Shown in pieces: positions 24,533-33,641 of a stretch of DNA of 64,000 bases (position 1 is its first letter; the number at the start of each line of letters is the position of its first letter). Below the pieces are notes generated by a model. The model ran no database searches. It was given only the letters and a program-made list of their open reading frames with translations, and was not told where the DNA came from. Source of the DNA: Rariloculus sp963665575 (lineage in GTDB: Bacteria > Pseudomonadota > Gammaproteobacteria > Steroidobacterales > Rariloculaceae). Location: positions 456,382 through 520,381 of the forward strand of contig CAXXDW010000005.1 of NCBI GenBank assembly GCA_963665575.2, written 5' to 3'. The position numbers and the translations under genes were made by a program.

Positions 24533-26353
24533 TCAGTACTCCAGTGGTCGGCCCAGCGTTGGATTGATGCCGCCGTGGAATCCACCCTGATCGCGAACGA
24601 CGCGAGCTACGCCGTCGTCGTCGTACCAGACGAAAACGAGTCCGTGCGCGTCACCGAAATTCGGCATGTCGATCACGTGCGTTTGTTCGCGCGTTGCAGC
24701 ATCCCAGACATAGACCTGGCCGTCCTTGTTGCTGGTGCCCCAGATCTCGCGTCCGTCGGGTGACAACATCACGTGGTCGATCTGGTAACCGGCAAAGAGC
24801 GTGTCGATCGGACGGCCGGATAGCACGTCGACGACGGTGAGCGTGCGACCGAACATGCCGGTCGTCTCGCCCTTGTCCGCTACCCAGAGTTCGGACTCGT
24901 CCACGTTCAGTGTTGCGCCATAGGGACCGGTGCCGGTCGGTGTCGTCCATACCGTGGCGCCCGTGGCAAGGTTGATCTTGTTGACGTACGCGTTCGCACT
25001 CGCCGGAACGTACATGTACTCGCTCGCCGAATCGATCGTGATCCAGCTCGAGCGAAAACCGCGGTAGGGATACTCGCGCAGGACCTCCCAGGTCTCAGGG
25101 TCCAGCACCGCGACCCAGAATGATCGGAGCGCCGTGTACTCGCCCTGGTTGTAGCGCAGCGCTGCGAGATACCCGCCAGCCGTGCTGCTACCGTAACCGG
25201 CAGGCTCCATGAGGATGTAGATGAGTTCGTTGTCGGTGAACGCGGTGTAGGTCGATCCGCCGAGCTCCTCGTCGCGCACGCCACCGATGACCTCATTGGT
25301 CTCGGGATCCATCAGGAACACATCGAGCCCGTCGTCTTCGCGGCCGAACGTGTCGACGAGCATGTAGCGGTCCTGGAATATCTGTGCGTGGTGCATTCGG
25401 CCGCCGACCACGACCTGTTCGACGGGCTGCAGTGTCAGCGCATCCGCCTTCACGATCGTCGCAGAGCTGTCGAGACCCGGAATCGCATAGCGCAGTTGGG
25501 TGCCCGAGGTCGTCTGCTGCGTTTCACCTTCGAGCAGCGGCCGAGGGCCCGGAATGTAGACGTAGCGACCGTCGGGCGTCACTGCCGTCGCGTGCATCGA
25601 GGTACGCAGCTCTGGCGGGAACTGGTATGAGGCAATGACTTCCTTCGTGGTTGCATCGCCGACTATGACGCTGTTCGAAGGTTCGCCTTCCTGCTCGTAT
25701 CCGGGCGGCCTGTTGGCGCCCGTGTTCTCGTAGAAGTAGACCTTGCCCGGTTCGGGCTCGAACTTCGGCTCGCCGGGATCCCAGGTCGCGACGACCTGGC
25801 TTTGGAAGGTGCGCATGATGTTGCCGGTCTGCGAGCGACGCTGCCAGTCGCTGAGTGCCTCGTCCTGATCCTCAATGACCGCAATCCCCTGGTCGTACTC
25901 CGAAAGCAGGTACGTCTCGGGTATGAATTCTTCGAACTCTCGCGCGTTGGCCACCGAGTTCACGTTCTCGGCGATGACCTCAGCCGTCACGGTACCGCCT
26001 GTCAGATCGAGCACGTAAGCGGCCAAAGCGACGATTTCGTCATTGCTTGCCCGCATGTCATCGCGGGACTCGGCCATCTCGGGGTTCGTGTTGAGCTGAT
26101 AGTAGATGTCGTATGCGCTCGGCCCGAAGGTTAGCGAAGGCCCGTCTATGCCTTCGCCGAGATCACCGTGACAATCGGCGCACGCACCGCTTCCCCGATA
26201 AAGCTCCGAACCGCGCTCGAGAGTCGCCTGAAGATCAGTCAGGTCGACCGCTGGGCGCGCATCGTCGGCGGCACCGCTGTCTGTGGACATTTGGCTCTCG
26301 CAGGCGGCCGTAAGTGCAACGCTGCAAAACGCTAACCAGAATATCGGTCTCAT
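24533..26353 (-). CDS. c-type haem lipoprotein with beta-propeller
   Basis: A 606-residue lipoprotein: signal 'FWLAFCSVALTAAC' with lipobox Cys18, then a small cytochrome-c domain with 'CADCHG' (Cys58, Cys61, His62) and a Met-containing loop. A seven-bladed YncE/methylamine-dehydrogenase-like propeller follows (from about residue 215; blades 'VTPDGRYVYIPG', 'VDESELWVADKG', 'LSPDGREIWGTSNKDG'). It is probably an outer-membrane-anchored or periplasmic electron-transfer enzyme. AAAGGGGA precedes ATG 26353; the open frame extends 90 codons upstream without family content. It lies 123 bases upstream of the dehalogenase-like fusion on the same strand and may supply or accept its electrons, though the two sit in different compartments. 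Confidence 0.8.
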   Translation of the reverse strand: MRPIFWLAFCSVALTAACESQMSTDSGAADDARPAVDLTDLQATLERGSELYRGSGACADCHGDLGEGIDGPSLTFGPSAYDIYYQLNTNPEMAESRDDMRASNDEIVALAAYVLDLTGGTVTAEVIAENVNSVANAREFEEFIPETYLLSEYDQGIAVIEDQDEALSDWQRRSQTGNIMRTFQSQVVATWDPGEPKFEPEPGKVYFYENTGANRPPGYEQEGEPSNSVIVGDATTKEVIASYQFPPELRTSMHATAVTPDGRYVYIPGPRPLLEGETQQTTSGTQLRYAIPGLDSSATIVKADALTLQPVEQVVVGGRMHHAQIFQDRYMLVDTFGREDDGLDVFLMDPETNEVIGGVRDEELGGSTYTAFTDNELIYILMEPAGYGSSTAGGYLAALRYNQGEYTALRSFWVAVLDPETWEVLREYPYRGFRSSWITIDSASEYMYVPASANAYVNKINLATGATVWTTPTGTGPYGATLNVDESELWVADKGETTGMFGRTLTVVDVLSGRPIDTLFAGYQIDHVMLSPDGREIWGTSNKDGQVYVWDAATREQTHVIDMPNFGDAHGLVFVWYDDDGVARVVRDQGGFHGGINPTLGRPLEY

Positions 26354-26720
26354 GATGTGTCCCCTTTTTGAGCGCTTCGATTCTTGTTCGCAATCGTTGA
26401 ATCCGGGTTCTTCGACCTCAAGTGCGAGGCGGAACAATTTTTGTAAGATGTACTGACAATATGGCTCGCAAAATGTGGTTACTGTACGTGTATTCAACGT
26501 TTCAGTATCAATACGGGCACTCGCGGTGTCAAGAATTCCTGGCTTTGCGTGTTGACTTCGCTGGAATCTGTCAGCTAACGTTGCCTGCAATCGGTACAGT
26601 TGTGTCTTGTCGCTGGCACGCAACGGGAGGCAGCTTACAGCCTCCTTGCAGATTTGGCGTGGTATTTGTTCGCTCGGGTGTCACATTCAATCAGAAAACA
26701 AAATAACCGGGAGTACTCTT
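26354..26720. other. 367-base divergent intergenic region
   Basis: The region lies between the divergent starts of the haem lipoprotein (-) and TonB receptor 2 (+). It is markedly richer in A+T than its neighbours and must contain both promoters. I see no RNA gene or ORF worth calling. GGGAG at about 26709-26713 is the ribosome site for the GTG start at 26721. Confidence 0.6.
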
Positions 26721-29033
26721 GTGAAGAACAGTAAATTTAGTCGAATGGCGTTGCTTGCAGGAGCCGCGCTTGTCCTGGGCGTCCCCCCTGCAGCGCTCGC
26801 GCAGAACACGCTTGAGGAAGTCATCGTCACGGCGACCCGGCGGGCGGAAGCACTGACCGATGCGCCGATTTCGGTGACGGCGATTACCGGAGACGAACTC
26901 CTGCAGCGGGGCGTCCTGGATTCGCTCGGCCTCGGGGACGCCGTACCGAATCTGACGATCGGTACCGAAGGCGCCCGCGATGCAACGTACATTGCGATCC
27001 GTGGCGTTTCGCAAAACGAGCGCCGCAACACGGACGATGCGACCACGCCGTTCTTTATCGATGGCGCAAACGTTCCGAGAATGTCCGGTGTTGCAGCGTA
27101 TTTCTATGACGTTGAGCGGCTCGAGGTGCTGCGAGGACCGCAGGGGACCCTGTACGGCCGCAACAGCACGACGGGTGTGGTTAACGTTATAACCAACAAG
27201 CCGAACTTTGACGGCTACAGCGGCAATCTGGAACTGGGCCTGGGCAGCTATAGCACCACGAACGCTCAGGGCGCGTTCAATCTGCCGGTTTCCGATACCT
27301 TTGCCGCGAGGTTGGCGTTTACTTACCAGAAGCACGATGGATACTTCGATAACGGGCCTCTGGTTGAGGACCTGAACGATGCAGACGATCTCGGTGTTCG
27401 CGCGCACCTGCTCTGGAATATTGGTGACGCTACGTCACTGTTGTTAACAGCAGATCACTATAACAAGGATGCCATCGGTAACAACTCTATTGTTGTGCCT
27501 TGCCCTACCGATGTGCATTGTAACGTCGGTCTGGGCGTCAGCGGCAGTCCGGGCGATGTTTCGCTGCTTCCGCAAGCCTTTCGTCCACCTGGCGAGCAGC
27601 AGAGCTTCCGCGATAATTCAGATACCAATTTCAAGTTTGAACTCAATTCCAGCTTCGAGACCTTTGATCTGACCGCGCTTGTAGCCTCTCGCGAACATGA
27701 GCGCAACTACAATACCGGGAGCAGCTATGGCGAGTACATCAATGGAATCCCTGTCGACGGCGGCGTTCGGGAAACGACGAAGTCCGAATCGATCAATGCC
27801 GAATTGCGGTTAACGTCGAACACCGACGGACCTCTCCAATGGATTGCCGGTCTCTACTACCTTGATGAAAAGATCAACGGAAATTTCCAGTTCCAGCCGG
27901 TATATCTCGGCAGTCCGAATATTGGTAGACATCTCAACGTCAATTTCATCGACAGGGATCTGTCGATCGAATCGCAGGCCGTCTTCGGCAACCTGACCTA
28001 CGACCTCAGCGACGTGGTGACCTTCAGAGTCGGCGTGCGCTACACCGACGACGAGAAGGACAAGGGCGGTATCGCATCGGATCCGAGCGCAGGCAGCTAT
28101 TTCCGGGTCTGGCTGACAGAGCCAGGCATAATATTCGGTCCTCCTTACAGGGCGCAGGTTGCCAATCCCGCGTGGAATGAAACGACATATGATGTCGGGC
28201 TGGACTTCGCTGCCGGTGACAATTCGATGTTCTATGTGAAGTTCAGCACCGGGTACAAGGCCGGAGGATTCAACCGTGGCAGCGCCGGCCCCGGCAGCAA
28301 CCCTCGGGCGGGCGTATTCATGCTGGATATCTACGATCCGGAGACCGTCAATGCTTTCGAAGTCGGCTTCAAGGGCACCTTCATGGATGGCCGGGGACGA
28401 ATAAGCATGGCTGCGTTTCTCAATGACTATGGCAGCAAGGTTGAGTCGGTCGTTCGCCTGATTGGCGGCATTCCAACCAATACCGCTGTCAATGCAACGA
28501 ATGTCGACATCACGGGAATCGAAATCGAAGCTTCGCTGCTTTACGGCGACTCCGGTGGCCGCCTGGATTTTGGCCTCGGTCTGCTCGATGCGCACTATGG
28601 CGAGTTCCCCAACCTGCCGGATCCGATCCTCGGCGGCGGAGCTGTGATTGATGTATCGGGAGAGACGGTGCTCAATGCACCCGACAGGTCCATCAACCTC
28701 TCCTGGGTGCCTGTCGAATGGAGTGTCATGAACGGCACGCTGACTCCAAGGATTCAGATCGTTTATAAATCCAAGTACAAGACACGTCCGCACGGCCTCG
28801 AGGTCGATATTCAGGACGACTACTCGCGTTCGAACCTCAGTTTGTTCTGGGAGGCCGACGACAATGGCTGGTTCGGCGAGGTTTATGTACGCAATATCGA
28901 AGACGAGATTATTCAGACGGCATCCGGCTGCGGTAATGCGGGCCAGGGTGCACCAAGTGGTACATATGTCGGCTGCAACAAGATGTTTCAGGCGCCGCGC
29001 ACCAGCGGTCTGAGATTTGGCTACCGCTTCTGA
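26721..29033 (+). CDS. TonB-dependent outer-membrane receptor, copy 2
   Basis: A 770-residue receptor with signal peptide ('LLAGAALVLGVPPAALAQ'), TonB-box-like 'NTLEEVIVTATRR', plug signature 'EVLRGPQGTLYGRNSTTG' and final '...GLRFGYRF'. It matches the receptor at 19392 along its whole length, with long identical blocks such as 'LTIGTEGARDATYIAIRG' and 'TPFFIDGA'. Differences cluster in a few loops, which suggests recent duplication with altered ligand specificity. GTG 26721 follows GGGAG; upstream in-frame codons lack a signal peptide. A strong intrinsic terminator follows at 29054. Confidence 0.95.
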   Translation: MKNSKFSRMALLAGAALVLGVPPAALAQNTLEEVIVTATRRAEALTDAPISVTAITGDELLQRGVLDSLGLGDAVPNLTIGTEGARDATYIAIRGVSQNERRNTDDATTPFFIDGANVPRMSGVAAYFYDVERLEVLRGPQGTLYGRNSTTGVVNVITNKPNFDGYSGNLELGLGSYSTTNAQGAFNLPVSDTFAARLAFTYQKHDGYFDNGPLVEDLNDADDLGVRAHLLWNIGDATSLLLTADHYNKDAIGNNSIVVPCPTDVHCNVGLGVSGSPGDVSLLPQAFRPPGEQQSFRDNSDTNFKFELNSSFETFDLTALVASREHERNYNTGSSYGEYINGIPVDGGVRETTKSESINAELRLTSNTDGPLQWIAGLYYLDEKINGNFQFQPVYLGSPNIGRHLNVNFIDRDLSIESQAVFGNLTYDLSDVVTFRVGVRYTDDEKDKGGIASDPSAGSYFRVWLTEPGIIFGPPYRAQVANPAWNETTYDVGLDFAAGDNSMFYVKFSTGYKAGGFNRGSAGPGSNPRAGVFMLDIYDPETVNAFEVGFKGTFMDGRGRISMAAFLNDYGSKVESVVRLIGGIPTNTAVNATNVDITGIEIEASLLYGDSGGRLDFGLGLLDAHYGEFPNLPDPILGGGAVIDVSGETVLNAPDRSINLSWVPVEWSVMNGTLTPRIQIVYKSKYKTRPHGLEVDIQDDYSRSNLSLFWEADDNGWFGEVYVRNIEDEIIQTASGCGNAGQGAPSGTYVGCNKMFQAPRTSGLRFGYRF

Positions 29034-29053
29034 CCGAAAACCGGCTGATCTTG

Positions 29054-29088
29054 AAAACGGCGTGGCGGGACACTGTCACGCCGTTTTT
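29054..29088 (+). terminator. Intrinsic terminator of TonB receptor 2
   Basis: AAAACGGCGTG (29054-29064) pairs perfectly with CACGCCGTTTT (29077-29087) around a 12-base loop, with a run of five T at 29084-29088. This is a textbook Rho-independent terminator 21 bases after the stop codon. Confidence 0.85.
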
Positions 29089-29143
29089 CATTGGAGTGCG
29101 GTCTTGACGGGTTCCTGTGTTGACGCAATTACAGACAGGGTCG

Positions 29144-30457
29144 ATGCGAAAAGAAGATCTGTTCGCGCTTGACAAGGCGCACCTCGTTCATCCCTTGTCA
29201 CCCGTTGGCGAAGCGTCAAGAGTAATCTTCGACCGCGGCGAGGGCGTATGGTTATACGACCTTGACGGCAAGGGCTATCTCGATGGGCGTGCGCAACTAT
29301 GTTGCGTCAACCTCGGTTACGGGCACGCGGGCATCATCGATGCCGTCAAGGCCCAGATCGATCGATTGCCGTTCGCGGCGCTGTTCTACGGAATGGGACA
29401 CCCCCCGGCGATCGAAGCTGCCGCGCGTATCGCCGCGCTGGCGCCCGGTACCCTGGACCACGTTTTCTTTTGTTCCGGCGGTTCGGAGGCGAACGAGCTG
29501 GCCTTCTCCCTGGTGAGGCAGTACTGGTCGAAGGTGAAGCCCACCAGGTTCAAGATCATCAGCCGCTACGAGGGGTATCACGGCAACACCGCTGCGGCGA
29601 TGACTGCCTCGGGCATGGACATGGCCGGCATGCCGGGCGTTCCGGGTCTGCTTGCCGGGCATATTCATATCGAGCCGCCGTACCAGTACCGTCGCGCGCG
29701 TGACATGGATCCGAAGGATTTCGCAGTGATGTGCGCGAATGAACTTGCTCGGGCCATCGAGCGGGAAGGAGCCGACTCGGTAGCGGCTTTCGTGGCCGAG
29801 CCGATCATGGGTGTCGGCGGATACATACCGCCGCCTGCCAACTACTGGAAGCTCGTTCGCGAAGTCTGCGACAGCTACGACGTACTGCTGATCCTCGATG
29901 AAGTCATGACCGGCTTTTGCCGCACCGGCAGGATGTTCGCCTCCGAAACATATGACGTCACGCCCGACATGATGGTGCTCGGGAAGGGCATCACGAGTAA
30001 CTATGTGCCATGTGGCGCGGTCGTGTTCAACGATCGCGTATTCGAGCAGGTCAGGGGCAGCTACCTGACGGGCGTCACGAACAGCGGGCACCCGCTCGCA
30101 ATGGCCGCCAGCCTGGCGGCGCTTGATGCCTACGAAAGCGAAAACATCTGCTCCAACGTGGAAAACGTTTCGAGCGAGGTTTTCGACAGACTCGATGCTG
30201 CTGCCGAGCACCTCGACCACATTGGTGAAGTGAGTGGCGCGGGACTCATGATCGGCGTCGAATTGACGACGGCGGACGGCGAGCCCGTGTCGGGAGAAGT
30301 GTGTCAGCAGATCGTCGGCAAGGCACTGGACATCGGCTTGTTGCTCCGAGCCCGGGGGTCGCGCCTTTCGATCAGCCCTCCGCTCAATATCTCGACAGAG
30401 GACGCCGGGATTCTGTGCGATCGCCTGCTTGAGGCAATCGCTGCCGTCATGGACTAG
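29144..30457 (+). CDS. Class III PLP-dependent aminotransferase
   Basis: A 437-residue fold-type I aminotransferase (omega-amino-acid/diamine group). Visible landmarks are the cofactor-binding 'FFCSGGSEANELAFSLVR' region (about residue 105), 'FVAEPIMGVGGYIPPP' (about 220), 'LLILDEVMTGFCRTG' with the cofactor Asp (about 255), and the Schiff-base Lys in 'MVLGKGITSNYVP' (about 285). It transfers an amino group between an omega-amine or amino acid and a keto acid. ATG 29144 is chosen (AGGG upstream); a GTG at 29117 is also possible. It stands alone after the receptor terminator, so the natural substrate is not indicated. Confidence 0.92.
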   Translation: MRKEDLFALDKAHLVHPLSPVGEASRVIFDRGEGVWLYDLDGKGYLDGRAQLCCVNLGYGHAGIIDAVKAQIDRLPFAALFYGMGHPPAIEAAARIAALAPGTLDHVFFCSGGSEANELAFSLVRQYWSKVKPTRFKIISRYEGYHGNTAAAMTASGMDMAGMPGVPGLLAGHIHIEPPYQYRRARDMDPKDFAVMCANELARAIEREGADSVAAFVAEPIMGVGGYIPPPANYWKLVREVCDSYDVLLILDEVMTGFCRTGRMFASETYDVTPDMMVLGKGITSNYVPCGAVVFNDRVFEQVRGSYLTGVTNSGHPLAMAASLAALDAYESENICSNVENVSSEVFDRLDAAAEHLDHIGEVSGAGLMIGVELTTADGEPVSGEVCQQIVGKALDIGLLLRARGSRLSISPPLNISTEDAGILCDRLLEAIAAVMD

Positions 30458-30772
30458 CAGGCTGCAAGAATCTCTCGCCGTCCGAATCTCAAGCGTCATG
30501 TCGGAGAATTTGCCAACCAGAAATCAACGCGTTACGAGCTAATTTGGCTCTGCATGTGGCCCCGTGAATCGAATTTCAACATCCTGCCGGTGCGACGCGA
30601 GTTGACGGTCGCTTCGCGCGCTTCCGGGGACGCGTTTATGCGGCGCGATGCGATTCGCAAGACAGCACACGGGGCATTTGCTATTTTCGTGACAGCCTCC
30701 GGCGCAACTTGCCCGGAGGCGTCGGCCATCCGCGAGCATTCGACATTCGCGGGCTGAAACGGAGAAAGGTCC
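30458..30772. other. 315-base intergenic region, no gene seen
   Basis: The region between the aminotransferase and the molybdenum hydroxylase pair carries no convincing ORF (a 67-codon frame at 30554 lacks a ribosome site and any recognisable composition). It presumably holds the promoter for iorA, whose ribosome site GGAGAAAGG lies just before 30773. Confidence 0.6.
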
Positions 30773-31231
30773 ATGGCGAGCTTCAATATCAACGGGCAGC
30801 CGGTCACCGTCGAGGCGGACGGCGACACGCGGCTGCTGTGGGTCCTGCGTGAACACCTGAAACTGACCGGTACCAAGTACGGTTGCGGGATCGGCCAGTG
30901 CGGCGCCTGCACCGTGCACATCGACGGCAACTCGACCTTCTCCTGCCTGACGCCGCTCACCGCGGTCGAGGGCCGTGAGGTCACGACGATCGAAGGGCTG
31001 GTCGGCGAAGACGGTCACCCGCTGCAACGCGCCTGGGTTGCCGAGGAAGTGCCGCAGTGCGGCTACTGCCAGTCCGGGCAGATCATGCGTGCGGCCGATC
31101 TACTGGCCAGGAACCCTGACCCGAGCCGCGAGGACATCGTGACCCACATGAGCACGAATCTCTGCCGTTGCGGCACGTACCCGAGGATCGTCAGGGCGAT
31201 CGAGCGCGCGGCCGGGGAGGGCGGACGATGA
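30773..31231 (+). CDS. iorA: [2Fe-2S] subunit of isoquinoline-1-oxidoreductase-type molybdenum hydroxylase
   Basis: A 152-residue small subunit of the xanthine-oxidase family. The plant-ferredoxin-type cluster ligands lie in 'YGCGIGQCGACTVHIDG' plus a downstream Cys (about residues 40-65). The second, C-terminal cluster uses 'CGYCQSGQIM' and 'NLCRCGTYPRI' (about 102-140). Length and order are those of IorA. It passes electrons from the molybdopterin subunit encoded immediately downstream; the ATGA overlap (31228-31231) shows translational coupling. There is no FAD subunit, as in IorAB-type enzymes, which use a cytochrome or other acceptor. The actual N-heterocycle or aldehyde substrate is unknown. 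Confidence 0.93.
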   Translation: MASFNINGQPVTVEADGDTRLLWVLREHLKLTGTKYGCGIGQCGACTVHIDGNSTFSCLTPLTAVEGREVTTIEGLVGEDGHPLQRAWVAEEVPQCGYCQSGQIMRAADLLARNPDPSREDIVTHMSTNLCRCGTYPRIVRAIERAAGEGGR

Positions 31232-33534
31232 AAGCGAAAGACCTGCTTGAGCCTGCAAGCGTATCCACGATGCGATCCGGGTCACGCGAAGGGCGGGTTA
31301 TCGAGGCGACCGACGTACTCGAGCGCCCGGCAACGCGGCGCGGCTTCCTGCGCGGTGTCGGCGGTCTGACCTTCGCGGTCGGCGCGGGCGGAATGCTCCG
31401 CGCGGCGGCGCAGACGTCCGGCAACGAGGAACTCGCGCCAAACCTCTGGGTCACGATCGGCGCCGACGACGAGATCACGATTCAGTTTGCCGGGACCGAG
31501 CTAGGTCAGGGCACGATGACCGCTCTGCCGCTCGTGCTCGCGGAGGAACTCGATGCCGACTGGGACCGCGTGCGCGTCGAACAGGTGGCGACGCACGATC
31601 CCGACTACGGCAACCCGCGCGCGTTTCGCTACCTCGGCGAGGGCATCCTCTATACGGCCGGCAGCCAAACCCTGCGCGGCTATTACGAGGCGATGCGCCA
31701 GGCCGGCGCCCAGGCGCGCAGGGTGCTGCTCGATGCCGCCGCAAGCGAATGGGGCGTGGCTGTATCGGAACTCGTGACCGAGCCGAGCACGGTCGTCCAT
31801 ACCGCATCGGGAAGGCGCATGAGCTACGGGGAAATCGCCTCGTTCGCCGAGGCGCCTGAGCACATCGAGCCCGTCGACGAGAGCGAGTTCAAGGATCGAA
31901 GCGACTACCGCTACGTCGGTACCGACGTGCTTCGGGTCGACGTCGAGGCCAAGAGCGACGGCTCGGCTGAGTTCGGAATCGACGTACAGGTTCCAGGCAT
32001 GGTCTATGCGTCGGTCCTGCGCGCGCCGGTCGAAGGCGAACGGCCGGTCTCGGTCGATGGCGCGGCGGCGCTGGCGATTCCCGGCGTTTTCGAGATCGTC
32101 TCGATTCCCTCGGGGGTCGCTGTCGTGGCCGAGACCGTCGAGGCGAGTATCGCCGGCAAGGATGCACTCGAAGTGAGCTGGAGCAACGAGTCGCGGTTCC
32201 GGGACGTCGATTCCGACGCCGTGCTTGCGGAGTATGAAGCGCACGCCCGCGATACCGGATTCTCCACCGACAGCCCGCTGTGGCAGGACGTCGGCGACGC
32301 AGATGCGGCACTCGCCGGCGCCGAGCGGGTCATCGAAGCGACCTATGTCACCGATGCGGCCTATCACGCCCAGATGGAACCCATGAACGCCACGGCATCG
32401 GTGTCCGCCGACGGCAAATCAGCGGAGATCTGGGTCAGCACGCAGTCGCAGAGCATGGCCGTGATGGGCGCCGCGGAGGCGCTCGATACCACGACCGACA
32501 AGATCACGCTGCATCTGCCCTACGTCGGCGGCGCCTTCGGGCGGCGCACGGAGTACCGCCAGAAGGACATCGACGATGCGCTCTTCGTCTCGCGGCAGAT
32601 CGGCAGGCCCGTCAAGGTGATCTGGAGCCGGGAGGACGACGTCAGGGACGGCACCTTCCGCCCGCTTGCCGCGCAGTTCCTTCGCGGCGGACTTGATGCG
32701 GACGGCCGTATCGTCGCGGTGCACCAGCGCGTCGCGGCGCCGAGCGTGCTCGAATACATGAACCCGCCGCGCTGGGCCATGTCCCGCGGCCGCGACGGCA
32801 TCGCGATGAACGGCGCGCAGGAGACGCGCTACGCCATACCGAACCTCCGCGCGGAGCACGTCAGAATGGAGCGCTGCTCGCGGGTGCTTGCCTGGCGCGG
32901 CGTCGCGTCGAGCTATACACGTTTCGCGAATGAGTCGTTCATCGACGAACTCGCGCATTCGAGCGGCGCGGACCCGCTCGAGTTCCGGCTCGATCTGGCC
33001 CGCAACGATCCGCGTGGCCGCGCCGTGCTCGAGGAGGCCGGCAGGCTCGCCGACTGGCCGCGGCAACGCGACGGGACGGCGCTCGGTGTCGCGCTCTCCG
33101 ACTACGGCGGTGCGTCGGTCGCCGCCGGAATCGCTGAGGTCTCGGTCGACGCAGGCACCGGCGACATCGCGGTGCAACGGTTCTGGATGGTCGTCGACGC
33201 GGGGCTCATCGTCGCGCCGCGCAACACCGAAGCGCAACTCGAGGGCAACGTCATCTACGGCCTGAGCAACGCACTGAGGGAGCGGATCACGATCAGGAAT
33301 GGCGTCGTCGAGCAGTCGAACTTCCACGACTACCCGGTCATGCGGATGAACGAGGTCCCCGAGATCGTGGTCAAGGCACTTGCGAGCGACGCTCCGCCGT
33401 CAGGTGTTGGAGAACTCGGTCTCGCGACGACCGGCGCCGCGGTCGCAAACGCCGTGTTCCGCGCGACGGGCGCCCGGGTCCGGGCGCTGCCGTTCACGCG
33501 CGAGCGCGTGCTCGCGGCGCTGCAGGTGGTCTGA
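31228..33534 (+). CDS. iorB: Molybdopterin-binding subunit of isoquinoline-1-oxidoreductase-type hydroxylase
   Basis: A 768-residue large subunit. A twin-arginine signal 'TRRGFLRGVGGLTFAVGAG' lies at about residues 36-55, so the complex is exported folded. The molybdopterin-binding regions include 'FAGTELGQGTMTALPLVLAE' (about 90-110), 'LPYVGGAFGRRTEYRQ' (about 430) and the C-terminal 'GVGELGLATTGAAVANAVF' with the catalytic Glu (about 730). The start overlaps the stop of iorA by four bases. Members hydroxylate N-heterocycles or oxidise aldehydes with water as oxygen source. Maturation needs an XdhC/CoxI-like chaperone, which is not in the window. Confidence 0.93.
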   Translation: MKAKDLLEPASVSTMRSGSREGRVIEATDVLERPATRRGFLRGVGGLTFAVGAGGMLRAAAQTSGNEELAPNLWVTIGADDEITIQFAGTELGQGTMTALPLVLAEELDADWDRVRVEQVATHDPDYGNPRAFRYLGEGILYTAGSQTLRGYYEAMRQAGAQARRVLLDAAASEWGVAVSELVTEPSTVVHTASGRRMSYGEIASFAEAPEHIEPVDESEFKDRSDYRYVGTDVLRVDVEAKSDGSAEFGIDVQVPGMVYASVLRAPVEGERPVSVDGAAALAIPGVFEIVSIPSGVAVVAETVEASIAGKDALEVSWSNESRFRDVDSDAVLAEYEAHARDTGFSTDSPLWQDVGDADAALAGAERVIEATYVTDAAYHAQMEPMNATASVSADGKSAEIWVSTQSQSMAVMGAAEALDTTTDKITLHLPYVGGAFGRRTEYRQKDIDDALFVSRQIGRPVKVIWSREDDVRDGTFRPLAAQFLRGGLDADGRIVAVHQRVAAPSVLEYMNPPRWAMSRGRDGIAMNGAQETRYAIPNLRAEHVRMERCSRVLAWRGVASSYTRFANESFIDELAHSSGADPLEFRLDLARNDPRGRAVLEEAGRLADWPRQRDGTALGVALSDYGGASVAAGIAEVSVDAGTGDIAVQRFWMVVDAGLIVAPRNTEAQLEGNVIYGLSNALRERITIRNGVVEQSNFHDYPVMRMNEVPEIVVKALASDAPPSGVGELGLATTGAAVANAVFRATGARVRALPFTRERVLAALQVV

Positions 33535-33641
33535 CTCGGCCTGGTCCGCGAACGGAAACTTCGATGGCGGCGGCGTTCGTAGCCCCCTGAATGTGACCGA
33601 GCTGCGGCGCGAATCGCGGCGGTGGCCAGGGCGTTCGCTGC

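Noticed and set aside
30554..30757. 67-codon ORF before iorA
   Set aside because: No ribosome site, no recognisable fold; left as intergenic.
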